A DNA stretch of 64,000 nt, from NCBI GenBank assembly GCA_023079485.1, contig CM041083.1, forward strand, positions 65,529,196 to 65,593,195, read 5' to 3'. Source of the stretch: Archilochus colubris (taxonomy: Eukaryota; Chordata; Aves; Apodiformes; Trochilidae). Below are positions 22,790 to 34,900 of the stretch, one piece after another. How positions within the stretch are numbered: position 1 is the first letter of the stretch; each line of letters starts with the position of its first letter. The translations under genes were made by a program, and so were the position numbers. The notes below the pieces were generated by a model that was not told the DNA's origin, did not search any database, and saw nothing but the letters and a program-made list of their open reading frames with translations.

Positions 22790-23890
22790 GCTCAGCCAGC
22801 GGCACAGAACTTCTCCAGAAGTTCTTCCTCCGTGTTCCCCAGAACTTGCTCCTTGTTCTCAACCCCCTTCCCCATCTTCACCAGCCACTCCTCCATCTTC
22901 TCCAACCCTTCTCCATGTTCTCCAGCTTCTCCCCCATCTTCTCCAACCCTTCTCTGTGTTCTTCAGCTTCTCCTCCATGTTCTCCAACCCTTCTCTGTGT
23001 TCTCCAGCCCCTTCACCATGTTCTCCAACCCTTCCTCCATCTTCTCCAGCCCCTTCCCCAGCTCTGCTCCCCTTCCCTGGACACTCTCAAGCCCCTCGGT
23101 CACAGGAGAGATGAAGGACACCTGGGATGAGGGAGATTTTAGGGGGGGGGGAGGAGGAACTGTCCCCAGGAAGCTCCAGCAGCCAGTGGCACAGAACTTC
23201 TCCAGAAGTTCCTCCGTGTTCCCCAGAGCTTGCTCCTTGTTCTCAACCCCCTTCCCCATCTTCTCCAACCCTCCTCTGTGTTCTCCAGCTTCTCCTCCAT
23301 CTTCTCCACCCCTTCTCTGTGTTCTTCAGCCCCTTCACCATGTTCTCCAATCACTTCCCCATCTTCTCCAACCCTTCTCCGTGTTCTCCAACCTTTTTCC
23401 GTGTTCTCCAGCCACTCCTCCATGTTTTCCAACACCTTCTCCATGTTCTCCAGCCTCTTCTCTGTGCTCTCCAGCCCCTCCATCCCAAAGGAAGCAGCAG
23501 TCATCCCGATCTGTAGGAGAGGGGAGGGGACACGGGACCATGGGATCCTTCTGTCTGGGAGAGACCTTGCAGCTCCAGCCAGACCAGGGACCCCACCCCA
23601 GGCCCTGAGAGCCCTTCTGGGGAGAAATTGTCCCCAAGCTCCAACCTAAACCTCCCTTGGCACCACTCCAGGCCGTTCCTTGGGAGCAGAGCCCAACCCC
23701 CCCTGGCTCCAACCTCCTCTCAGGGGATGGCAGAGCCAGAAGGTCTCCCCTCAGCCTCCTCTGCTCCAGGAGCAACACCCCCAGAGCCCTCAGGGGCTCC
23801 TCAGAAGTTCTCCAACCCTTCTCCATGTTCTCCAGCCCCTTCTCCATGCTCTCCAGCCTCTCCTCTGTGTTCTCCAGCCCTTCCTCCTTG
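22790..23890 (-). repeat. 21-base minisatellite encoding a heptad coiled-coil pattern
   Basis: The unit is ctccagcctcttctccatgt-like with a 21-base period. On the minus strand it reads LENMEKV-LENMEEW-LENTEKG, seven residues per unit. Two blocks, 22.79-23.11 and 23.18-23.51 kb, are duplicates of each other that share the lead-in gttctccttgttctcaaccc-type sequence and an ELLEKFCATG stretch. A third partial block is at 23.80-23.89 kb. Frame is lost within blocks, so current coding is doubtful. An ancestral coiled-coil exon is possible. Confidence 0.6.
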
Positions 23891-24159
23891 TGTACCATCC
23901 CACCTCCCCAGCCCACAGCCCCCTCCCCACCAGCAGGAACCACCACCACTCTGCAAACCCCTTGGCTGGGTCACTGCACAGGATGGGAGAGCTCAGGGTT
24001 GGGGAGGGACCAGGGTGGTGGGGCTAGGGTCCTCCTGACACAGCAAATATCCCTCCTGCCAGGAGCTGAGCCTGAGGGATGGGAGAGGGAGCCAGCAGGA
24101 GCCTCACCTTGATCCTGAGGTTGATCAGTGATGTCCATGGAAATACACTTCTTGTTGAT

Positions 24160-24240
24160 CTGCCACAACACCTCTGCTTTTAAAACTCCTAAATCCTGAG
24201 TGATAAGGCAAACAAAAAGAAAGAATGTGAGGAAATGGCT
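24160..24240. repeat. Duplicate of 22138-22225
   Basis: Both read cctctgcttttaMaactc, then taaggcaaaYaaaaagaaag and gtgagSaaatg. A duplicated spacer inside the SLC4A8 relic. Confidence 0.7.
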
Positions 24241-25384
24241 TCCAAGAAATAGTTTCTTTAAGGAGGTTCAGCTCTTAGGCAGAGTCTGTATGGCTATGAG
24301 CAGCCTGAAAACCCTGACACCTGCAGAATATTCTCTGATCTGTTTTCAAACCCCACAGATTGCTCCCATGGGATCCTGTAAGGGAAAGAAAAGTTGATGG
24401 GACTGTTGCCTGCCCAGCAGAACCAACTCATGACTTCAAACCCCAGCAGGACTTGTGGAAAAGCACCTGTCTTGGGGCAGGGAATGATTTGGGGGTGAAG
24501 GGCACCACTGTGACCCGAGCTTGGCCCTTCCTGAGGGATGTGGTGCCCATGGTACCTGCAGTCTCTTCAATGCTGTTGGCACAAAGGTCCAGCACCACTT
24601 TGCCATTGGTGATGTGGCTTCTCAGCTCCAAGAGCTGTGCAGGGACAGTGTGGCCACACAGGGCTTGCTCCAGCGCTCGCCACCATCTTCCACATCCTCC
24701 TCAAACTTCAGCCACCTGCAAACATCAGGTGTGATCAGCTCCATTGCAAGGAAAGAGCCCCAGCTCTGCCACCCCTTTGGTAGCGCCGTGGGGGGGCAAG
24801 AGGAGGAGGCTCCTGGGATCAGCACCTGCAGCTGGAAAAGTTTCCCACCCCAGAGAGCAGGAAGCAGAGCCTGTGGGCACTGCTGGCACGGGGACTCCTC
24901 TCCCACCAACCACAGTAGGCAGCAGAACTCACCTTGCTGTTTCCTTCCACTTCCACTTCATCCCCTTTCATGCAGAGCTTGTCCAGCTCAGTGAGCACAT
25001 CATGGGGAACGTGCCAAGGAGAAACTTCACCTGCTGGGACGTAGTGTCTGGGGACAGAAGACAAAGCCCCATCCTCTTACAGTGCTTGAACACAGCCCCT
25101 GCAAAGCAAGCACAGGATTGGTGCTGGTTCAGCCCAGGAGACTGGGCTGGCTCCGCTCCCCTGGCTCTGGCTGGGCTTGCACAGAGCCATGAAGCAGGAG
25201 AAGCATCTATTCCACCTCTGCCAGAGGATGGCCTGCTTTCCTTCCCTGCCTTTCCTTTCTTAAAGCCAGGATCCCTCTAAGGAAAACAAGCTGAAAGCCA
25301 TTTTGCATTTCACTACCTTAAAAAAATGTTAAAACCTACGAGAAGCATGAAAAAGGGGGTCAGGCTCAATAATGCCACTTTCCC

Positions 25385-25590
25385 TCAGAAAAGTGGAGAA
25401 GAGGAGGCTGAGGGGAGACCTCATTGCTCTCTGAAAGGAGGCTGTAGTGAGACAGAGGTTGGCCAGTGATAGACCAAGAGAAAATGGGGTCAAGCTTCAC
25501 CAGGGGAGGTTCAGGTTGGATAGTAGAAAAAAATTTCTTCAGGCAGAGAGTGGTTAAACATTGGAACAGGCTACCCAGGGAGCTGGCACC
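25385..25590 (+). mobile_element. CR1 LINE fragment
   Basis: gaggctgaggggagacctca, attgctctctgaaaggaggc, then ttcaggcagagagtggttaa and ggaacaggctacccaggga: CR1 ORF2 tail and 3' UTR in plus orientation. Confidence 0.85.
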
Positions 25591-25991
25591 AAGTCTGGCA
25601 ACTGATGATCAGCAAGACTGCAGCTCCTGTCCATGATCTGAACACATTTTGCTTCAAGCCCCCCGAGGTACAGGACACAGAGGCACCCTGGGCAATGGCC
25701 CAGCCTCCAGGAGAGGCTGAAGATGCAGAACAGAGAAGAGGGGAGCAGAGGAAAGGGACGAGGGCAGGGAAGGGGGTGGAAAGCAAAGGCAAGGAGGGCA
25801 ACAATAAAACAAAGACATGTACTAGCTGAGAAAGTCTACAAAACACCAATTTCAAAAAACATCTGGAACTTAAAGTGTATTAGACTCACAAAAATTGGGC
25901 AGTTTTTGGTTGCAACATCACAGGACTCCTGTTTGGTCAACATCAAAATCTTCTGAAGGTCCAGAAATAAATATGGCAGAAGTTCCCTTAC

Positions 25992-28900
25992 ATATTTTCA
26001 AGTTCAGCAGTGGCTAAGGAGAAAAGAGACAAGGTTCCTGGTGTTACTTTTACAGTAGACAGGGGCAAAGAGGTCACTGCAAAAACACTGTGGGTCACTG
26101 GGGAGTCTACAATCCAGAAAGAGGCTAAAAAACTTCCAAGGGAACAGAACAACCAAAGGGCCAGGCACAAAGGGAGAAAAAGATTTTTTCCACATGTACT
26201 TCTCAGTCAGCAGCATTTCTCAAGCTCCTGAAAGAAACATCAGATGCTCAAAATGCTCCCAATGGCTCTGTGTCCATGAGGCCACTCTGGAGGAACAATT
26301 ATGAACCAGGTGCAATTCCTCCTTGTGCATCTGCCCTCACATCACAGAGCAACTTTGGTGCCATGGATTACAAGCAGTCATCTCCTCTTAGGTTTGCCTG
26401 AACACTACTGAGGGATCTTTCCCTAAAGAAAGGATCTCTTTTGTCCCTGATTATCCTCTTCTTGCTCATTGAAAACTGCAACACAGAAGCCACCAACACA
26501 AGCAATGAAGAAGAGCCAGCAAAGAGCAAGAACTTGCAGCAGAGAATTTCTGTTTTATGGGCTGGTGCTGAATGCAACTGATGGAGAGAGGAGGAGAAGT
26601 GATGGATGAAATCTATACAAACGTATCTCAAGATTCCTTTTAGGCTTGTGAGAGAGGATTAACTCTAGTGAAGAGGTGACTGCAGCATCAGCCAAGTGTA
26701 TCTATGTGGATGAAATGGGTTCATGTTTTGTGCTTTTTTTTTTCTCAGGCAACTCTAAAACTTTTTACACAGTATTTTGTAAGCAGAAAGTTTTCACATT
26801 TAAGTCTAAACTAGCAGAAAAACCCCCACTGTCCTTAGCATGAGAACTAAACAGTTTAGTTTAGACAGAAATGGCTTTCAAGCCATTATTATCAGGAATT
26901 AGGAGCAGTCATCTTTGTCCTTAAAAACACTCTGGCATCATGACACTTTACCATTTTCAATTTCTTCAGAGATGTTCTTTGTCAGCTTCCGGGTGGTCTA
27001 GAATTATACAGAAAACATACAATTAAAAAAATATAAACCAATTGTTATTGTCATTCTAAAATTCTATAACAGTCCTAAAATTGGCACAACGGGATAAAAT
27101 CTAAACATATCATCCTCTTGGCTTGGGGGTTCATTTTTAATGAAGAGAAACACCTGGTCAGCCAGTAGCATTCTCAGTGCTCAACAACATTAACTGTAGC
27201 ACAAAACATTAAACACTACTGATTACAAAGCTTGTCATGTACCGGGCTGCAGGGAAAAGAGAAGATTAAGGAGCTGGAGAAGAAAGAAAAATGGCCTTCA
27301 GTTCAAAAGTCTTCTTTAGGGAGAAAGAAGAACATGGCCTACATGCAAATGAAACAAGTTTAAAAGCTATCAGTGCAAAGACTGCTCTGATACAAGGGTA
27401 CAGATGGAAAACAAAATCAGAAAAGCAACAGAAACAGAGGAATGGTTGGAACTACAAAGGAGCTGTAGCAACCTTTGTGATGGATACTCCTCAGTAGTAG
27501 TTGAGAACAGTATTTCCAAATGCCTACCCAAATCAAAAAGTCTGCAAGCCTCTTTCTTGACAAATAGGCACTCATTGAGGGACTCGGGAAGCTTTCTCCT
27601 GGTCTTGACTGTCTGCTCAAAGTGTTGCAGGATTGTCCCAGCTCCACTGAAGACCAAACAGGATTTGCAGCCAGACCTCCACTGTGAAAGCTCCTAGTGA
27701 CTGAAGGCTGCCTTCTTCTGGGCTTCACAGGGAGAGGAGTTTTGGCTTCTGGGAGTTTCTCAGCAGCTCTGAAACATTCAGACACATACAACATGTTGGC
27801 ATGGTTACCCTCCAGTTACCCTCCAGGCCTCTGCCTCTTCTTGAACTTCAGAAAGTAGAAGGGATTAGGAGAGAATCCAGAGCAGCATTTGACCTGAGGA
27901 GTTATGGAGAGCCTGTTTCTTAGTAAACACACTACCTGAAAGGAGCAGCAAGAGTTACCAATACTTGTGACTCTTCAGCTCTAGGGCTTCAAAGCAATCC
28001 ATGAATGCCAGGAGTTTACACAGCTTCTTCCAAAGGGTATGTCAGCTGCACAAGAACTCTGAGCTACCCTCCCTTTCCCATGTAGGGATCAACCTCAGAG
28101 ATGCTGCTAAAATGGCAGCCAAAAGAGACATAGATTGGTTTTGCTTCACAGAAGCAAATTTTGTTCTCTTAAATGCCTCTCCTTATTCAAGTAAAGGACA
28201 TGAAACTCATCTTCTCTGCCATACACTCACTCCTGATTAAAACTCAATCAGTTTAAAAAAAAAAAAACAAAAAAGAGTTCCATCTCTTACTGCCGTAACA
28301 CTTGAGAGAAATTAAGACAGGTCTAATAAATGGGAAGGGTCTTAAGGAACTTTCTTCACAACTGTGCCTTCTTAGGCTTACATACATAATGCTGACCAGA
28401 TCTAGAAGAGGAATTCCAGCAGGAAAATGTAGGAAGAAAAGTGGCACCTGGTTACCACTCCAAAAAAGCATGTCCTTACCTTTCCAATTTGTCTTCTAGG
28501 CATCTTCCTCTTTCTGTTTCTTCCAGGTGCAGCTTTTCGCATTTTTCTGTTCCAGCAGTACTTGCTTGAAGGATAATTTTTATGTTCAAGTCACATTCAG
28601 GATCTCTAATTCTGTGCTTCAGCTGCTTTCTCTGTGTGTCAGGGTCACTGTTTCTGATCTGTCCCAGGGTGTCCCTGGAGGCTGCCTGCTCCTGAAGCAG
28701 ATAACACACTTGCAAACACTGCAGAGAAAAAGGGACCTCTCCCCACCCCCTAGTTGTCCATGCCCCATGCCAAGGACCCAGCTTCACTCTGGGAGGCAAC
28801 TGCAGCCTCCTCACTCTCCTCAGCAGCCGAGGCAGAACCCTGCAGCAAGCTCCACCAAGAATTCATGTCATTTGGGAAGGATCCCCTCCACTCCCATCAC

Positions 28901-31900
28901 CTCTTTCCTGACCACTGTGCCCTGCACAGTGACAACAGGACCTGTACGTCTGGCCACAACAAGTTGCAATCCCCTCCACTCCCAGACCTACAAGACACCA
29001 AATCCTGGCAGGAATGCAGATCTGCACTCTTGGCTCATCCTTCTGGCTCTCAGCAGAGCTGTGCTGCTCTTCTTGGGGTTGTGTGTGGGGTTGTTCCTGC
29101 CCCTGGGGCTCATGGACTCTGCCTGCCTTGCAGGGACTCTTCCTAGCTCCCTGCCTCTCCAGCACAGCCTGCCCTTGAGGTGCCCTTGAGGTGCCCTTGC
29201 AGACTGCTTTGCATATCACCTTTTCATCTTTTCCCCATCATGGGAACTGCATCAGGATTAGTTATAGTCACCTGCTACTGGAGGACTGGAATGAGCAGCA
29301 AGGAAAGTCAAACATTTCAAAATACAGCCCAGAAAAAAAAAAAAAAATCAACAACCTGAAAAGAAGTCTCGGGAAAGAAGAACATATTTTGGCAGGAAAA
29401 CCATCACCAAAAAACCTCAAACAAATCAGAGCTCACTTCAAGAAGCAGTGAGGACACTTTCAGCAGTCCCTTTCCTCATAGCTGGGATTACAGAATCAGA
29501 ATTGTTACAACTGGAATAGACCTCTAAGATCACCGAGTCCAACCATCAACCCAGAAAAAAAAATGACAAAAATTCAAAGCAATTGGTAGCAATTCAAAGC
29601 AATTCACAGCAATTGGTAATGAGGCTCAGAAGCTCCCAACATGAGCAGCTTACCTGGGCATAGCCTTGCAGGTCTCTCTGAAGGGCCTCAATTCTACTGC
29701 TTTGCTGCTGGACTGTAGCTTCCAGTCTGGCACTTTGAACTTCAAGGCTTAAAGAGAAATACAGATCTTATTATGGAAATCCACCAGAGCACCAATTCTT
29801 AAAGACCAGGGGGGAAAAGACAAACAAAAGCATCTTCCAAATCATCCATTAATTTGCTGTGATGCAACAAGGACCCCCCAGACCCCAAGGACAATCCCAG
29901 AAGGTGACAGACACCTTGGTTCACTGTGTTACTCTCTTACCACTGCACTCGTTCTTCCAGTTGTTTCATGGCAGTATTCTCAGAAGATGCCAACAGGAGC
30001 TGCAGTCTCTGATAAGAGACTCTCTGGTCTCTTTCCTCAATTTCCAAGGCAATCTTCAAGCCATGAACACAGCCCTCAGACTGAAGACGTCGTTTTTCCA
30101 GCTGCTGACACTAAAAAAGAACAGCAAGAATCCACAACAGTCAGCTGAGCTTTTATGGAGAGGAATCAGCTGCTGTTGAAGAACCCAGGACTGCCTGTGT
30201 CTGCTACCCAAAGAACTGTCATCACTTCAGGTCCATTCCAGCCTTCACTCCTACTAGCAAATGGACACAAACTGTGTCATTTCATCATCTTCCACACTCT
30301 CCTTTCCCATCCCTCCACCAATTCCCCACAAAATGGTTCTAAGCACCAACACTCACCCTCTGACCCTTTCAGTGACTCTGTATCCCCTTGGCTGTTCCTC
30401 CATTGAAAATATCAATTAAAAACTTCATCCTTCTCCTAAGGAGACCTCTTAGACCCTTTACAGATACCTACATATATGCAGAGTAAGTTACAAAAGCATT
30501 CAGAGTTGGCAACATGCTGGGGGATGGAGTTAAATCCATTGGTGGTGTTCCCAGTGGTGTTCCCCAGGGCTCAGCACTGGGACAAGTTCTCTTTACTGGT
30601 AAAAGTGAGTGATCTGGAGAATGGAATCAGCTGTACCCTCAGTCAGTTTGCAGCTGGCATCCAAGCTGGGTGGGAGTGTTGATCTGCTTGAGAAGGCTCT
30701 GCAGAGACCCCTGCATAGGCTAGATCAATGGGCCAAGGCCAATTGCAGGAGATTCAATAAGGCCAAGTGCCAGGAAAAATCCTTTCACTTAAAGGGTTCT
30801 CAGACATTGGACCTGGTTGCCCAGGGAAGCGATTGAGTCACCACCACTGAAGATAAAGATAAAAGACATAAAAGATGTGGAGAGGTGGTGCTGAGGAACA
30901 TGATTTGCTGGCAGTGCTGGGCTAACAGCTTGATTTGACCTGAGAGGTCTTTGCCAACCAAAATATTTCTATGATTCTCTGGTACCACTGGGAGGGGAAG
31001 CACAGCAAGCTTCAGACAATCTGCATGGCCAAACCAAGTGTTAATAAGCAAGAGACACGGAGTTCCTTTTGCAGAGAACCCAACCACATACAAACCTTTC
31101 ACCAAGTAAGGGCAAAGTGTCCTCATGTCACAGACATAGACACTGCTTTTACAAAACAGTCTGACTCAGTCACTCACCATCCCATCTAGTGTGTTGAAGC
31201 TTGTTTTAGGATTTTATGAGAACTTTGTGTACCTTGGTTTTAACCTCTTCCAATTCCTTCTGCAAGCCCAGTTTGGTTTCCTCCAGGTTCTTGCAGTGGC
31301 ACATGTTAACTTCCAGGGAAGCTTCTGCCACAGCCAGCTTTCTAAGAGCATCAGCAAGCTCCTGCTGCAGCTGTCTGATTGTGCCCTAATCAAATGGTTA
31401 CATGAGCATGAAGAAAGTTGTAAGAACATGAAATATGCCTTTATTTTATTTGATTATACAATTAGACCTGTCTTGGGACTCAATTTTGCCTGCCAACAGC
31501 TGAGCATCTCCAAACTATCAGCAGCTGTTCATCAGGATTTGTTTTCTCACACACAAAAAAGGCTTAAGTATTATTCTTCTCAAACAATACACAAGCATAC
31601 ACTGAATCATGTATTTTTCTTTTTTTTTTTTTTAAGAAAAACTCAAGGCAATCTGTTGTAACACCATAGTGTGGCTGCAGAGTTTACTCTGGTGACTAAA
31701 GGCAGGACACCAGTGTCTAAACACTCAATGGGACTCAGTGAGTGCTTTCCAGAAAGTAAAGGAAGACTAAAAAAATAGGTACAGTAGCTTTGAAATCATT
31801 GCTCTGCCTGGGGCTGGTAGAATACTCTCCCATGAGTAGACTATAAGTAGACTCTCATAGTACTCTCTATGAGCAGACCATACTTACTCCTAGGAGCAGA

Positions 31901-34900
31901 CAGAACAGTGCATTCTGCCATTACCTACAGCTTTTTCAACTCTCTACCTATCCCTCACTCCATCCCCCTCTCTTTTCTCTTCCACCTCTTTTCTGAAAAA
32001 AAGAGATGTAGAGAAAAAAACACCTCCATGCAGAAAGGGGACTTGGTTTGTCCATGCTTGAGCAATAGAAATTTATGCTAGTGCTCTGCAGAGAAGCACA
32101 TTTACTACTCATGTACACTGAATTTGCAGAAAGACAGTTTAACTGAGGTCCTAATGAGTCTTCTGTCCAGTTATTTGTCTTTCATAGAGCCACAAAGAAC
32201 AAACAAATTTAAATATTGCTACCCATGGTAGAAGAGAAAGCTTCGTCTCTGAAGCTGACCTTTTGACAAACAGGAAGGTCCTTTAGAAGCCCCCAAAACA
32301 CATCGATTAACACCAAAACACTGCTAATAGTCTTAAACACTGCTCATAGTGTATGCTTTACCTCTCTTTCTGCTTTGTCAGCCTCATATTTAAGGAATTG
32401 CTCTCTTAAATCATTGTACTCAGCATTTAACTCCTTGTTTCTCTCTTCCAGGAGGTTAACTTTCTTCTGAGTATCAGCACTGAAATTCTTGGAGATGTTA
32501 TTAACCCAGTCCTGTGCCACATTCACAATGCTTTTTCTGATGAGCTCCTGGATCTGCATCTCTTCCAGTTGCTGGCAGAGAGAAAGGTTCTCACTCTGGA
32601 GCTGGGCCAATTGCTCCTGTGTGGACATAGAACCAAAGAATCACTGAGGTTGGAAAAGACCTCGAAGAGCATCAAGGCCCACAAGGAAACCAACACCACC
32701 ATACCCACTAAACCATGTCCCCAAGTGCAAATAATTTGCTCCACTCCCTTTAAGCTGTTACAGAAGACTCCAGAACCTTCTGCCTAGCCCTGTCCCATAC
32801 CCAACACCAACAGGATTCCTGCCTTATTCCCCTCGTGGACTCCCTCTGAAGAGAACCCTTTGCAAACACCTCTTAACGTGGCCAAAAACGCACATGTTTT
32901 GCAGAGGCTGGGAAAGCATTAGAAAGGTCACCAAAATTCAAGGGGTTCTGCATGATCTTTCTTGTAGAAGGAGGAAGACCAGGCATGTTTCATCACACAG
33001 AGCAGCACCTTACAGACAAATCTCCCCCTTCTCTTGAGTCTGCATTTTGCATATGGAAAAAGATGCAGTTGACTGCATGGCTTGTCCCACAGCACAGCAG
33101 GAAAAACAGTGGCCAAAACTGAAGCCAACCAGCTGGAAACAAAGCTGCAGAACACCAAATATCTGACAAAATGACAAGGATTTGTCTGCATCATAAGCAG
33201 ATGGCATCCATCTTCACTTCAGTCTGTAACACAACCTTCCTGCACAGGACTCTCCTTTCAGCATTATTCCTGATTGCTTTACCTTGGTGGCTAATACAAT
33301 TTCCAGACTCTAATTCCCAATATTTGGCTTTACACACCTGCAGCCCAGAGCATTCAGTGCCTTCCTTGAGGACTTCTTTTTCAGCTGATGGTGACACGTG
33401 GCAGGTAGATCCTGTGTGCTCCCCTGCAGTGAAACCCACAGATCTCTATAAACAGCATGCCTTCATGCTACTTCCTGACACCTACAATACATCTTGAAGA
33501 GTTGTGAGGAAAATCTTAGCACAAAATAACACCCCTCCCCCCTCAAATTTGTGGGCCACCACCAAAAGGTGGGCTCAGGAAATTAATACTAATCCAAAAG
33601 AGGCCCACTTGAAACCTTGGGTGCATATACACCATCCAAGGACCCCAACTTCCTACCAGGATTATTGCTGGATCCAAGGGGGGTGATCTCTTTTTTCTCT
33701 CTGCTTTTTTCTTGGTGATATTTTGTCTGTTCCTCTCCAGCCACACACAGGCTCCTCTCTGGAAGAGTTTAGAAAGGAAAGGGGTTGAGCCCAAATCTCC
33801 CAGGGTCGAGCAGCACTCTGGGGAGCTCTGTGATATCTGGGACATGATATTTGCTTTGGGCCCCCCCTCTTGGGGAGCCCTGCTCACTTTGTCAGGTATG
33901 ACAGTGCTGCACCAACCTTGTGGGTCCTGAAACGTGGGAAGTCCTGTCTTCAGTGGTAGTTTTATTTCTACTGTAAAAAGGAAAATTTCTGAGTATCACT
34001 ACAAGTGGCCACAAATACATCCCTTCTGTTTCATCAAGGTGAGAGATCTCTCTACCTCTCTCTCTCAGAATAAACAGTGTGCCAGGCAGTAACTAGCTAC
34101 ATTCTTCCAGCAATTTTCATTTCATTACAGAAAAGATGCAGACAGGCTGGAGAGGGTCCAGAAAAGGGCCACAAGGGTCATCAGAGGACTGGAGATTCTG
34201 TCATATAAGGAGAGGGGGAGAAAACTGCGTTTGTTCAGCCTGCAGAACAGAAGGCTTAGCAAACAGTTCTGGGATGGCCAGCTGGAAGGGCAAGAAGGAT
34301 GGAAGTCCAAATACAATTCAAGAGAAGCATATGCATGGACATAAAACTCAATTCCAAAATCCCAACAGAAGACAAAAGGAAAAAGAACTAAAGAGAGCTG
34401 AACTCATCACTGACAAGAAACCAGAGAGCTGGCATTTTACACATCAACCAATAAAGTGACAACAATACATACTGGAGTGAGATAAAACCACGTGCTAGAA
34501 TTTTCTACTAGTCCTAGAGGAAAGTATTGAGACACAAATTTTCCCTCAGCTCCACTCAAAACCCCTCCAAGAATCAGAAAAGAGCAGGCACAGCTTTTCC
34601 ATCCAAAGAGACCAGCCAAAAAAGGCAATGCTACAGGAAAACTCAAGATGCTCCAGTCCTGATTCTCCCCTTATGCTGAACATATTTTTCACATGAACTG
34701 AGAGACACCACAGCAGTAAAAGCAAGATGGGCACTTGCTTCAAACAGCACCCATTGGAATCCAAACACCACACTCTCTCTTCCCAGAAAAAGAACAAAAG
34801 GGAGAAAAAGCTCCTTTACTACTCTCCTGGTGGCCACCAGGATTCACAGGCAAGGCAAACATTTGCTGTCTGACAAGTCAATCACCACTTTAGTTCCTTT

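Larger units (their letters stand above)
20710..25047 (-). pseudogene. SLC4A8: SLC4A8 (sodium-driven chloride/bicarbonate exchanger) relic with internal deletion
   Basis: Four minus-strand exons were recognised. 24933-25047 carries SQQVKFLLGT and, after a frame change, [13 protein letters not shown]. 24556-24715 carries [27 protein letters not shown], then after loss of one base [16 protein letters not shown] and ANSIEE. 20947-21103 carries KLSGTSVKHQLDFI, a TAA, then KVHFFTLIQLICLVLLW. 20710-20847 carries a TAG and then MDLCFSKQELSFLDDLMPE. These match the N-terminal cytosolic domain and the last transmembrane and C-terminal part of NDCBE. The ANSIEE motif favours SLC4A8 over SLC4A4, A7 and A10. 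The roughly 800 residues between them are absent; the 3.4 kb gap holds minisatellite. Clearly a pseudogene. Confidence 0.78.
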
